A stretch of DNA of 9,498 nucleotides from Deltaproteobacteria bacterium (GTDB taxonomy: Bacteria > Desulfobacterota > Desulfobulbia > Desulfobulbales > Desulfobulbaceae), in assembly GCA_024277485.1 (NCBI GenBank), contig JAJRVA010000188.1, positions 1 through 9,498 on the forward strand, written 5' to 3'. The notes below the pieces were generated by a model. That model saw nothing but the letters and a program-made list of their open reading frames with translations, did not search any database and was not told the origin of the DNA. A program made the translations under genes and the position numbers. This document shows, one piece after another, positions 1-8,957 of the stretch (within the stretch, counting starts at the first letter, position 1; each line of letters opens with the position of its first letter).

Positions 1-1135
1 CTCCATCTATTTGCAGGAAGTACTTCCTTTCAGGTTCCAGCATGAGTCCGTGCATCGTGTAATCGCTGTCTGCATACTTTAATTGAAGCATGTCCTCGTC
101 TTTTGACATCAGGCTGAAACTCAGACCCTTTGAGTCGGCAGACAACTTGAGATCAAATGATTTCCCCTCAAACTTTGCAGGCAGCGCAAATGTGAAGTAG
201 TCCTGATCATTACGATCATTGATCATTCCATGGATCGTTTTTCTGTAGTCGATGAGATTGGCTGACCATACATCATTGTTGGGTTCCGCCTCATATTCAT
301 CGATCTCCTTATTTCCGCTGCTGGAGATATGAACACCACTGTTGACCCCATCTGTGTCCGCAAGGAAATGCAGGTAATAACGCCCCTCGTCCAGTTCAAG
401 ATTTTTGATGGTAAATTTTCCCAGCCGGTTTGCTCCACTTTGCGCGATTTTGTTATGGTCCTCATCTTCAAGCACGACCTGAAGCTGGTGCCCTGTCGTC
501 GTCATACCTTTAATGGTCCACAGTTTACTGCTCTCTTCTTTGTCAAGATCGAGCCGCAACCATGCTGATGCTTTCTCGGACCGAAATCGCTTAGTATCAT
601 TCAGATACACCTCGGGGGCTTTTTCCCTGGATACGGCATCCAGGGGGCGGGCCGCTTTTCCACTTCTGCTGAGAGTGATCTGGTAACTGCCGGTCGCTGG
701 ATCGGTCGCCGGTCCGGGGGTGTTGCTTTTTGCGGTTACCGCGACCAGGTAGTCCCCCTGGTCAAAAAAAAGATTTTCCAGGGTTACGGGCCTGTTGCCG
801 GTCCTGGTGCCGAATGAAAAAAAATGTGTGTAATCCTCGACCTTTTTACCGTCTTTGGAAAACTGCACTTTCATGATATCTATACGGGTCGTTGCATCGG
901 GAATCCCTGCAAGATTCATATTCCAGCTGTATTGACTGTCCGTATCACCAATACTCCACATGAAAGCATCCTGATCCCCCTCGCTGATCCTGCCTGCAAG
1001 TACTGCTTCACCGGAAACCGGTGTAGCCTCCGCCGGAGTATCATTGGGCTCTACTTCATAAAGAGTCGGAAAAAAAGCCCAGGCTGCCTGAACATACAGT
1101 ACTGTCAGAAGTCATATTACCAGTACGTTTCTCAT
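1..1135 (-). pseudogene. Secreted PPC-domain protein, partial, with an in-frame TGA in the signal peptide
   Basis: One frame stays open from ATG 1135 to the left edge (378 codons) except for a TGA at codon 8 (1112-1114). The ATG follows a purine-rich Shine-Dalgarno sequence (GGGGGAGAGA, 1139-1148). The first 20 codons read as a signal peptide (MRNVLVI, stop, LLTVLYVQAAWA) with a likely cleavage after AWA. The mature part has two EPN(D/N)-type modules, near residues 29 and 282, each followed by G-x-I and D-Q-D-x-F, typical of bacterial pre-peptidase C-terminal (PPC) beta-sandwich domains. It is probably periplasmic or secreted, with the rest of the protein outside the window. The intact downstream frame argues for a recent nonsense mutation, a sequence error, or readthrough. 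Selenocysteine in a signal peptide is implausible. No alternative start with a complete signal peptide lies downstream of the TGA. The family call is moderate; the enzymatic role is unknown. Confidence 0.7.
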
Positions 1136-1241
1136 CACTCTCTCCCCCATGCTTCAAACGTAACTCTGTAGAGACCTGCCGGCCTTGCCAGCGTGGGTTA
1201 GAATAAGAGTAAAAACTTTCATCCCAGAGCCATCACCAGGG

Positions 1242-1265
1242 AAGGCATGCCTTGTATAATTATAC
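1242..1265. repeat. Two abutting 12-bp palindromes
   Basis: Positions 1242-1253 (AAGGCATGCCTT) and 1254-1265 (GTATAATTATAC) are each perfect palindromes and touch without a gap. The second contains TATAAT on both strands, so it could be a -10 element for the minus-strand PPC gene about 115 bp downstream, though no convincing -35 is present. This could be an operator-promoter or chance. The rest of the 284-bp gap (1136-1419) shows no gene and no clear terminator. Confidence 0.3.
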
Positions 1266-1419
1266 CATAAAATACGTTGGATGTGGTACCCGTAAAGAGA
1301 CAGTTTTGTCATTGCGATTGCAGACGAGAGGCGCCGGGAGGATGTACGAGACTGTGCCTGTGATGATTGCCTGGTGAACTTCATGTTTCCGGAGATCGCT
1401 GCAAGCAGGCTGGCCCCAA

Positions 1420-3219
1420 TTACCCCGGATGGAACGGGAAAAATATCGGCGCAAGCAGGATCGTGATAACCCCGACCAGCAGTGAGAGCGGAACCCCTAT
1501 CTTGACAAAATTGCCGAAGCTGTATTCGCCCGGACCATAGACCATCAGGTTGGTCTGGTAGCTGACCGGTGAGATGAAACTGCAGGAAGCGCCCACCATC
1601 ACGGTGATGGCAAAGGGCATGAAACTTGTACCCAGGTTCTGCGCTATGGTCAGGGCAATGGGGAACATGAAGACGGCGGAGGCCACGTTGGTCACCATGG
1701 CATCCATGGCAATACACCCCAGGAAGACCACGGTCAGGGCCAGGTAGACATTATCTCCCCCCAGGGAACCCAGGAAATCGCCGATCAGCCCTGACAGGCC
1801 GCTGCTGGTGACAGCCGATTCCAGGCCCATGGCCGAGGCGATGACAACCAGGGTGGCAAAGTCGACCGACTTGCCCGCGCTTTTCATGTCCATGCAGCCG
1901 GTGATAAGCATGGCGCCGGCTGCAAGCAGGGCGGCATTCAGCATGGAGAACCATCCCATGGTAACCGTGATCACCATGGTCAGGGTGATCAGGGTGGCCA
2001 GCACGGCCTTGTCGGTTCGCTGGATACGGGCGCCGCGCAGTCGCTTGGTCATGTAAAATTCCGTTTCATTACGGTTGCGGTAGAAAAAGGCGTCCCGGAC
2101 TTCAAGCAGGGCCACATCACCGACCTGGATAACCGCATTTTCAAGGGGATAGTCCATGGCCGCACCATCCCGGGCCATGCCCACCAGCCAGACTTCGAAT
2201 TCACGGTCTTCCCGTTCAAGATCTCCGATCCGCTGGCCTAAAAAAGAGTTTTGCGCCGAAACAACCACTTCAACGAGATGATGGCGATGGCGTTCCGGTT
2301 TTAATTCCTTGCTGGCATAGAGCGGCATTAACCCGATGGTGGCCCAGAGGGTCTTGGCTCCGTCAATATCGGCGGAAAAGGCTAAGTAGTCATTTGGCCG
2401 CAGGATGGTTCCCCTGCCGAACTCCAGTTTGTTCTGCTGCCTGAGCAGGCATATGATGGAAAATCCCTCTGGAACAGCCAGTCCTGCCTGTTCAATGGTC
2501 TTGCCGGCCAGGGGGCCTTCCGGGTCGATTTTGAGTTCAATGCGGAACTGACGCCTTTCCTGCTGCTCAAGGATCCCGGTACCTTTGGGCGTGGTCGGGA
2601 GCAGCCGTTTGGAGAAGAGCATCAGAAATCCTAATCCGGCCACGGTTGCCGGAACCCCGATCCAGGCGAGGTCAAAGAGGCCGATTGATTCCATGTGCGG
2701 CTGTGCTCCACCTTTGCTCAACTGTTCTTCGACCATCCCGGCAATGACCAGGTTGGTGGCCGTGCCGATGAGCGTGCAGGTGCCGCCCAGGATGGATGCG
2801 TAGGAAAGCGGGATGTAGAGTTTCTTGGCATCAAGCCCGCACGAGCGCGAGAGATCACGGATAACCGGGATCATCATGGCCACCAGCGGGGTATTGTTAA
2901 GAAAGGCTGAGCCAAAGGCGATGCTGGGCAGAATCTTGAGCTGGGCCCATAAAACGGATTTTGGCCGCCCGATGAGTTTGTCGCTCAGGATGGAAATAGC
3001 GCCGGTGGAGTACATGCCGGCCGCGATCATGAACAGGGCGCCGATGGTCATAACCCCCGGGTTGTTAAAGCCTTTCAGTGATTCTTCCAGCGGGGCCAGT
3101 TTGAATGTGATGGTCAGGGTCAGGGCGCCTATAAATATCGCTGCCGGCGGCAGTTTGCTGAAAATCAGCAGGCCGAAGGTCAGGGACAGGATAGCGATAA
3201 CAAGGTATATTTCATACAT
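1420..3219 (-). CDS. SLC13/DASS-family anion:Na+ symporter with two RCK_C domains
   Basis: A 599-residue inner-membrane transporter of the divalent anion:sodium symporter superfamily, the usual length for the subgroup carrying cytoplasmic regulatory domains. About five hydrophobic segments lie in residues 1-205, followed by a soluble insert (about 225-385) with two RCK_C/TrkA_C-like repeats (KIDPEGPLAGKTIEQAG and VVVSAQNSFLGQRIGDLE), then a second membrane half (about 405-599). The paired DASS hallmarks are visible: NNTP (108-111) with GTATNLV (152-158) in the first half, and VTNVASAVF with SFISPVSYQTN in the second. Family members move sulfate, dicarboxylates or similar anions; the sequence alone does not fix the substrate. 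The start ATG 3219 has no strong Shine-Dalgarno sequence, but an in-frame stop upstream leaves no better start. It diverges from the Fur-family gene. The frame is complete, ending in TAA. Confidence 0.88.
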   Translation of the reverse strand: MYEIYLVIAILSLTFGLLIFSKLPPAAIFIGALTLTITFKLAPLEESLKGFNNPGVMTIGALFMIAAGMYSTGAISILSDKLIGRPKSVLWAQLKILPSIAFGSAFLNNTPLVAMMIPVIRDLSRSCGLDAKKLYIPLSYASILGGTCTLIGTATNLVIAGMVEEQLSKGGAQPHMESIGLFDLAWIGVPATVAGLGFLMLFSKRLLPTTPKGTGILEQQERRQFRIELKIDPEGPLAGKTIEQAGLAVPEGFSIICLLRQQNKLEFGRGTILRPNDYLAFSADIDGAKTLWATIGLMPLYASKELKPERHRHHLVEVVVSAQNSFLGQRIGDLEREDREFEVWLVGMARDGAAMDYPLENAVIQVGDVALLEVRDAFFYRNRNETEFYMTKRLRGARIQRTDKAVLATLITLTMVITVTMGWFSMLNAALLAAGAMLITGCMDMKSAGKSVDFATLVVIASAMGLESAVTSSGLSGLIGDFLGSLGGDNVYLALTVVFLGCIAMDAMVTNVASAVFMFPIALTIAQNLGTSFMPFAITVMVGASCSFISPVSYQTNLMVYGPGEYSFGNFVKIGVPLSLLVGVITILLAPIFFPFHPG

Positions 3220-3411
3220 AGATTTTACCAGAAGCAGGATGAAAAAAACGGAAACCGGAGAACATGGGAGTCAATACCATATACCAGTAATTCAGCTTCA
3301 TGTCCACCTGTTCGGTTGTTCCGCAAAGCCGCCGTTTAACGGATGCTGCTGGCTTCCTGGCTGCTTGTGTCTGCAATTGTTGTCGGATATGCACGAGTCC
3401 GGAGGAAAACC

Positions 3412-3440
3412 TTGACACGGGACCAATTCTGGAATATATC
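3412..3440 (+). promoter_or_regulatory. Sigma70-type promoter of the perR-like gene
   Basis: A perfect -35 TTGACA (3412-3417) is followed by a 17-bp spacer and a -10 TATATC (3435-3440, 4 of 6 consensus bases). Transcription would start near 3446-3448, just before the AT-rich palindrome at 3450-3462 and about 35 nt before the ATG at 3481. Confidence 0.6.
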
Positions 3441-3449
3441 TTAAATAAG

Positions 3450-3462
3450 ATTAATTATTAAT
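3450..3462. promoter_or_regulatory. Candidate PerR/Fur operator upstream of perR
   Basis: A perfect 6-1-6 inverted repeat, ATTAAT-T-ATTAAT, containing the TAAT-N-ATTA core shared by Fur and Per boxes. It lies just downstream of the predicted transcription start and 19-31 nt before the perR ATG, where bound repressor would block its own promoter. Binding is inferred from position and symmetry only. Confidence 0.5.
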
Positions 3463-3480
3463 GTCGAGGCGTAAGCAGTC

Positions 3481-3933
3481 ATGAAGATTGCCGGGGATGC
3501 CATACAGGAAAAGCTTGCTTGTTTTGATCAGGCATGCCGTGACGCAGGTCTGAAAATGACCCATCAGCGTATGGAAATTTTTCGTGAACTGGCAGTTGCC
3601 ACCGACCATCCTTCTGCTGAAACCCTGTACAAAAGGCTGCGCAGTAGACTGGCAACCCTGTCGCTTGACACGGTATACAGGACCTTAGCCACCTTTGAGA
3701 AACACAAGCTGATCTCAAGGGTGGAGACAGTGGAGAGCCAGGCCAGGTTTGAGGCGGAAATGCGGCAGCATCATCACGTCATCTGTTACAGGTGCGGTGA
3801 AATAACCGATTTTCAGTGGGACTCTTTTGATGCATCGCGGCTGCCCGGTGAAATTGCCGGCTGGGGAAGCATTGAAAACAAAAAAGCGACCCTGCATGGG
3901 GTCTGTGAAAAATGTACCCGTAAAGCGGCGTAA
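3481..3933 (+). CDS. perR: PerR-type Fur-family peroxide-responsive repressor
   Basis: A 150-residue Fur-superfamily metalloregulator of standard length. The N-terminal winged helix contains the recognition helix SLDTVYRTLATFEKH (61-75). Structural zinc ligands are C102-Y-R-C105 and C142-E-K-C145. Regulatory-metal candidates are H43, H97 and H99. D110, in the CGEITDF motif, is Asp, as in PerR (D104 of Bacillus subtilis), where Fur usually has Glu. That points to peroxide sensing by metal-catalysed oxidation. The residue aligned with PerR D85 is Glu here (E91), which is atypical, so a Fur-like or mixed response cannot be excluded. The start is ATG 3481, with GAGG at 3466-3469. It lies 179 bp upstream of katG in the same direction, with AT-rich palindromes before both genes, so it probably represses itself and katG, releasing both when H2O2 rises. 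Confidence 0.85.
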   Translation: MKIAGDAIQEKLACFDQACRDAGLKMTHQRMEIFRELAVATDHPSAETLYKRLRSRLATLSLDTVYRTLATFEKHKLISRVETVESQARFEAEMRQHHHVICYRCGEITDFQWDSFDASRLPGEIAGWGSIENKKATLHGVCEKCTRKAA

Positions 3934-3972
3934 CAGCCGGGATACACATATATTTTTTAGCGGCCATTCGGA

Positions 3973-3994
3973 ATAATTACGAATTAGTAATTAT
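3973..3994. promoter_or_regulatory. Candidate PerR operator upstream of katG
   Basis: Perfect 8-bp arms ATAATTAC and GTAATTAT with a 6-bp spacer, overlapping a 5-1-5 repeat AATTA-G-TAATT (3982-3992). It is the only AT-rich symmetric block in the perR-katG gap and resembles the site in front of perR. It lies about 120 bp before the katG start. I could not define a clear -35/-10 pair for katG. Confidence 0.45.
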
Positions 3995-4094
3995 CAGCTG
4001 GTTGGAAAGCCTGCCATCCGGGACCGGTAGCATACTGCGGAGCGGTCGTGCATGGCGTCAGGACACCATAAATTTTTATACGTCAACATTCTGA

Positions 4095-6308
<2,214 letters not shown>

Positions 6309-6371
6309 TCTTGGCCCGAACGCCTTGGAAAACTCCTGCGAGGTCGGAGAAAATAATCAGCCGGCAACCTG

Positions 6372-6408
6372 TTCCAGCGGCGTGCACACGTCGCTGGAAT
6401 ATTTTCTT
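6372..6408 (+). terminator. Rho-independent terminator after katG
   Basis: A perfect 8-bp stem TTCCAGCG / CGCTGGAA (6372-6379 and 6392-6399), extendable inward through a G-T wobble and further pairs, is followed by the T-rich run TATTTTCTT. A second small hairpin, TTCTTGG-TTTG-CCAAGAA (6404-6421), overlaps the tail. It lies about 65 bp after the katG stop. Confidence 0.65.
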
Positions 6409-6486
6409 GGTTTGCCAAGAATCGTTATGGTAAAATAACATAATAACGGCATGTTGCCATTCATTCGGAGAGGGGAGGGGAAACAG

Positions 6487-6555
6487 ATGAGAAGGAGTAT
6501 TCGCTGCACAGATTGTATCTGGTTGACAGTTAGCTTGCGTATATGCTATCATTAG
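6487..6555 (+). CDS. Possible 22-codon leader ORF before the toxin gene
   Basis: ATG 6487 opens 22 codons ending in TAG at 6553-6555, two bases before the toxin ATG at 6558. A very strong Shine-Dalgarno sequence (GGGGAGGGG, 6472-6480) stands before it, while the toxin has none. This arrangement would allow termination-reinitiation coupling. The predicted peptide (MRRSIRCTDC...) resembles nothing I recognise. The toxin promoter at 6523-6552 lies inside it, so it could only act on longer transcripts started upstream. Confidence 0.3.
   Translation: MRRSIRCTDCIWLTVSLRICYH
6509..6521. promoter_or_regulatory. Candidate operator of the toxin-antitoxin operon
   Basis: A perfect inverted repeat CAGAT-TGT-ATCTG whose right edge is one base from the -35 box at 6523. 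Ribbon-helix-helix antitoxins usually bind short palindromes at their own promoter, so this is the natural candidate site for autorepression. Binding is inferred. Confidence 0.4.
6523..6552 (+). promoter_or_regulatory. Promoter of the toxin-antitoxin operon, abutting the toxin start
   Basis: -35 TTGACA (6523-6528, perfect), an 18-bp spacer and -10 TATCAT (6547-6552, 5 of 6). The expected start site falls at about 6558-6560, on or next to the A of the toxin ATG (6558). The mRNA would therefore be leaderless or nearly so. Confidence 0.6.
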
Positions 6556-6557
6556 CC

Positions 6558-6995
6558 ATGCGGACAATAGTTCTGGACACCTGTGTTTTTGTTTCAGCGC
6601 TTCTCGGACCTTCCGGTGCAAGCCGGGCTGTAGTCAGAGCCTGTCTCGAAAAGAGGTGCCTGCCGCTTATGGGCAATGCACTGTTTTTGGAGTATGAGGA
6701 TCTTATGGCGCGGGATCGGTTGTTTGCCCAATGTGCGCTGGATGCTGCGGAACGCAATGTCCTGCTGGATGCATTTTTAAGCACCTGCCAATGGACAACG
6801 GTCTATTACGGCTGGCGACCAAATTTGAAGGACGAGGCCGACAATCATCTGATCGAACTGGCCGTGGCCGGCGGGGCTGATTTTCTGGTCACCAAAAACA
6901 GTAAAGACTTTGAAAATCCGGAGCTCGCTTTTGGCGGCTTTCATATTGTTGATCCGATCACGTTCCTGAAGGAGATAGAGCCATGGCAACCCTGA
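6558..6995 (+). CDS. PIN-domain ribonuclease toxin of a type II toxin-antitoxin pair
   Basis: A 145-residue single-domain PIN protein resembling the 'putative toxin-antitoxin system toxin component, PIN family' group. Acidic active-site candidates are D7 (IVLDTCVF), E45 (FLEYEDL), D92/D95 (KDEADNHLIELA) and the D108-to-D117 region (GADFLVTKNSKDF). The C-terminal GGFHIVDPITFLKEI matches the family's usual end. The family cleaves RNA using divalent metal. D-T-C replaces the common D-T-N after the first strand, and the usual T-G-D is T-K-N, so activity should not be assumed. ATG 6558 is preferred over ATG 6543 because 6543 lies upstream of the predicted transcription start and the family begins at MRTIVLD. 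The gene overlaps the antitoxin by 13 bp, in toxin-first order. Confidence 0.85.
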   Translation: MRTIVLDTCVFVSALLGPSGASRAVVRACLEKRCLPLMGNALFLEYEDLMARDRLFAQCALDAAERNVLLDAFLSTCQWTTVYYGWRPNLKDEADNHLIELAVAGGADFLVTKNSKDFENPELAFGGFHIVDPITFLKEIEPWQP

Positions 6996-7192
6996 CTGTC
7001 AGACTCCCTGATGACAAGCACACCCGCCTCAAGAATCTCGCCCGGCAACGGGGTATCAGCCTGAACAGGTTGATGGACGAACTGGCCACCACGGCCCTTA
7101 CCGAACATGACGCCTATCTGCGCTTCCAGGTTCGGGCTGCCCGCGGATCCACTGACCAGGGACTGCGTCTGCTCGACAAACTGGATCGCTGA
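6983..7192 (+). CDS. Ribbon-helix-helix antitoxin
   Basis: A 69-residue protein with a typical ribbon-helix-helix DNA-binding fold: strand TLTVRLPDD (3-11), a first helix around HTRLKNLARQRG, then ISLNRLMDELATTAL as the second helix. The C-terminal tail (about 40-69, ending LRLLDKLDR) would wrap the PIN toxin and neutralise it. It has a good Shine-Dalgarno sequence, AAGGAG (6969-6974), placed inside the end of the toxin gene. The 13-bp overlap implies coupled translation. Family knowledge predicts that the dimer, or the toxin-antitoxin complex, represses the operon promoter, probably at the palindrome 6509-6521. Confidence 0.85.
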   Translation: MATLTVRLPDDKHTRLKNLARQRGISLNRLMDELATTALTEHDAYLRFQVRAARGSTDQGLRLLDKLDR

Positions 7193-7228
7193 ATCAACTC
7201 TTCACCAAAATTATTCAAAAAAAGAAAA

Positions 7229-7482
7229 GAAAAGGGTCGAAAAGGGTGAAAACCGGGGACGCAATACCATTTTTTTGCACCACCAGAGTCGCCGGCACCA
7301 CGCGAAAAAACAGTATCATTCCCGGAATTCGCGTCCGGAATGCAGGATTCGTTGTTCTTTGGAGTAAGTGACTGTCCAGAAATGTGGATTTTTGGTCGAG
7401 ATCAGGTAGGCAACCATAGGGAGACTCGGAGGACGCAATTCTCTTTTCCGGCACATTGAAATGGTAACATGTCCCGGTTTCC
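7229..7482. repeat. MITE-like or RAYT/REP-type element with imperfect terminal inverted repeats
   Basis: No gene is visible in 7193-7493. At the left, a tandem GAAAAGGGT repeat (7229-7237, 7239-7247) leads into GAAAACCGGGGAC (7249-7260 region), then ATACCATTTT (7264-7273). At the right, on the minus strand, GGAAACCGGGAC (from about 7482) leads into TTACCATTT (ending near 7460). Over about 32 bp the two ends agree at roughly two thirds of positions in inverted orientation. Inside, GAATTCGCGTCC (7325-7336) is nearly the inverse of GGACGCAATTC (7433-7443). This suggests a short non-autonomous transposable element or a relic. No transposase is encoded, and target duplications are not clear. Confidence 0.4.
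7317..7342. repeat. REP-like hairpin inside the repeat element
   Basis: The left arm CATTCC-(C)-GGA pairs with the right arm TCCGGAATG: nine pairs with one bulged C and a 7-base loop ATTCGCG. No T-run follows on either side, so it is not a good terminator. It resembles a repetitive extragenic palindrome. Confidence 0.4.
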
Positions 7483-7493
7483 CGGATTTTCCT

Positions 7494-8093
7494 TTACTCC
7501 TGCCGGTAGATCATCAGCCTTTTGACGGCAGCAGCATTTTTCGGGCCAGTCAGTTTTTCAACGAGAAGCAGGGCGACTTCAAGAGATGAGGCTGGACCGG
7601 CGCAGCTTATGATGTTGTCGTCTTCTTCCACCAGTTGGCCGGTGTACTGTGCACCACCTGCCTCAAGACGGGCAACATTGTCATGAAACCTGCTTCTATT
7701 ATAGGTGGTCGCCTTTTTTCCATCCAGCAGGCCGGCATCGGCAACAGGTGAAACACCGACACACATGGTCGCAATAATTCCTGAACCCGCATGTATCTTC
7801 CTTGCCATGGCGTGAATCTCTTCGCTGTATGCCTCGTCGAAACCGCTGTCGTGAAATCCGCCCGGCAGGACAAAGGCATCAAATGCACCATAGTCGAGCT
7901 TTTTTGTTCGTATGTTGTGGTCAACCGCAACACTGGTACCGAATTTACCCGTTACCTGGTCGTGAAATCCGCAGGTGGTCAGGGAGACAGGGGTAAGGTT
8001 TTCCCGGACACGCGTCCAGCCGAGCACGTCAATTATGGTTACCGCTTCCAGGTCTTCAAATCCCCGGGACAGGAACATAAGAACTTTTTTCAT
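7494..8093 (-). CDS. DJ-1/PfpI-family protein
   Basis: A 199-residue DJ-1/PfpI (class I glutamine amidotransferase-like) protein of normal length. The nucleophile-elbow Cys is C111 in IATMCVGVSPVADAGLL. The conserved Glu that supports it is E16 in RGFEDLEAV, matching E18 of human DJ-1. VLPGGF (75-80) and CAGPASSLEVALLLVE (164-179) match the family. Members act as cysteine-based deglycase, chaperone, protease-like or redox-sensing proteins; the exact role is not evident. ATG 8093 is chosen because MKKVLMFLSRGFEDLEAV aligns with family N-termini; a longer frame to 8231 only reads the upstream gene out of frame. The start lies 38 bp inside the preceding Cys-rich gene, implying translational coupling; GGAG lies 13 nt before the ATG. 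Confidence 0.9.
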   Translation of the reverse strand: MKKVLMFLSRGFEDLEAVTIIDVLGWTRVRENLTPVSLTTCGFHDQVTGKFGTSVAVDHNIRTKKLDYGAFDAFVLPGGFHDSGFDEAYSEEIHAMARKIHAGSGIIATMCVGVSPVADAGLLDGKKATTYNRSRFHDNVARLEAGGAQYTGQLVEEDDNIISCAGPASSLEVALLLVEKLTGPKNAAAVKRLMIYRQE

Positions 8094-8940
8094 AATAAGA
8101 ACATTTCTCCAGCCGGCAGCCGTGTGGATGTTTGTCGACATATCGGCATACGGCTGCAGGGGTTGCCTGCAGGTCAATGTCGAGATTTTCCTGCAGAAAT
8201 TGAACAGCCGCTTCAAGACCGGCCAGGACATAGGACTTGCAGCAGGAAGGTCCGGTCAGATCGGTAATAACCCGGCTCACCCGGCTCGTCAGCTCCATGG
8301 TCAGGCGCTGTTCCTCATCCCTGCCGCAACGAGAGCCGGTCAGTATGCTTGCACAGGCCCCCAGGGCCGGGGTAATGCCGCAGACACCGGTTAGTCCGCA
8401 ATAACCGCCGTGGGCCTGTTTCCTGGTGCGGGAAAAAACTTCCCTGATGTCCTGGTCCGCGATATTTTTTGAGCCGTTGTTTTTGAGTGCCGCCATAAGC
8501 GCCCCTCCGGCTATGTAGGCATGCTGGCAGCCAAGCATGGGGAGTCCTGGAAAACTCATGGCCAGCTCGGCAATGTGTATTGGATCGCACTCCCTGCTGG
8601 TCATGATCACCTCTTCAATGACCAGCAGGGCATCGTGGTTATGACAGGTATTGCAGATAAAATGACCGGCAGGGCAGGTGATATGACCGCTTTTCCTGCG
8701 GCCGCAATAACTGCAGACCACGTCCCGGGTCGTGCCATGATATTCAAGGGTTTCTCCGCAGACCATGCAGTTCTCGGTCTGTCGACCTGGATCTGCAGCA
8801 TCAACAGGCTGTTTGGCAGGCAGACCTGGTTTACCCTTGAAAAATTTTTCCCAGAGCCCGGTTCCTTTTTTCCGGCGACCGCCGGCATCATCAGATGGTC
8901 AACAGCCGGATTGTGTTTCGGTTTTTTCCTGGTCTATCAT
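8056..8940 (-). CDS. Probable selenoprotein: Cys-rich zinc-ribbon protein (DUF5714-like) with an S-G-C-U motif
   Basis: ATG 8940, with Shine-Dalgarno GGAG 8 nt upstream, opens MIDQEKTETQSGC, then UGA (8899-8901, codon 14), then stays open to TGA at 8056: 294 residues if UGA is selenocysteine. Conventional calling would begin at ATG 8766, which cuts between the cysteines of C58-M-V-C61. Further motifs are C76-S-Y-C79, C89-P-A-G-H-F-I-C96-N-T-C99-H100, C181, C187 and C233-C234-K, so one or two zinc ribbons precede a helical Cys-rich domain. From memory the GHFICNTCH, GGYCGLTGVCG and GPSCCK blocks fit the uncharacterised DUF5714 family; DUF1847 is less likely. The function is unknown. A SECIS-like hairpin follows the UGA. 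It follows the MerT-like gene by 17 bp and overlaps the DJ-1 gene by 38 bp. Confidence 0.8.
8872..8885 (-). promoter_or_regulatory. Bacterial SECIS-like hairpin of the DUF5714-like gene
   Basis: On the mRNA, CCGGC-GGUC-GCCGG forms a 5-bp GC stem with a tetraloop starting GG. The loop begins 18 nt after the UGA at 8899-8901, within the 16-37 nt spacing known for bacterial SECIS elements, and meets the rule of a G in the first two loop positions. The hairpin lies inside the coding frame, as expected in bacteria. Confidence 0.6.
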
Positions 8941-8957
8941 TTTTATTACTCCCGCAG

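Noticed and set aside
1112..1114. Selenocysteine reading of the TGA in the PPC protein
   Set aside because: It falls in the hydrophobic core of a signal peptide with no redox motif. The nearest hairpins are either too close or lack G in the first two loop bases.
1154..1717. 187-codon minus-strand ORF
   Set aside because: It overlaps the 3' end of the SLC13 gene in another frame and runs into non-coding DNA; it has no ribosome site and no family resemblance.
3212..3418. 68-codon minus-strand ORF overlapping the SLC13 start
   Set aside because: Its composition looks random, it overlaps the perR promoter region, and it resembles no known leader peptide.
8094..8231. 46-codon N-terminal extension of the DJ-1 protein
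   Set aside because: This stretch is the coding sequence of the upstream Cys-rich protein read in another frame. DJ-1 homology begins at MKKVLMFLSRGFED (8093).
8056..8766. Start of the DUF5714-like protein at ATG 8766
   Set aside because: It would cut the C-M-V-C zinc knuckle, and I see no ribosome site there. The coding frame continues upstream to the UGA and ATG 8940.
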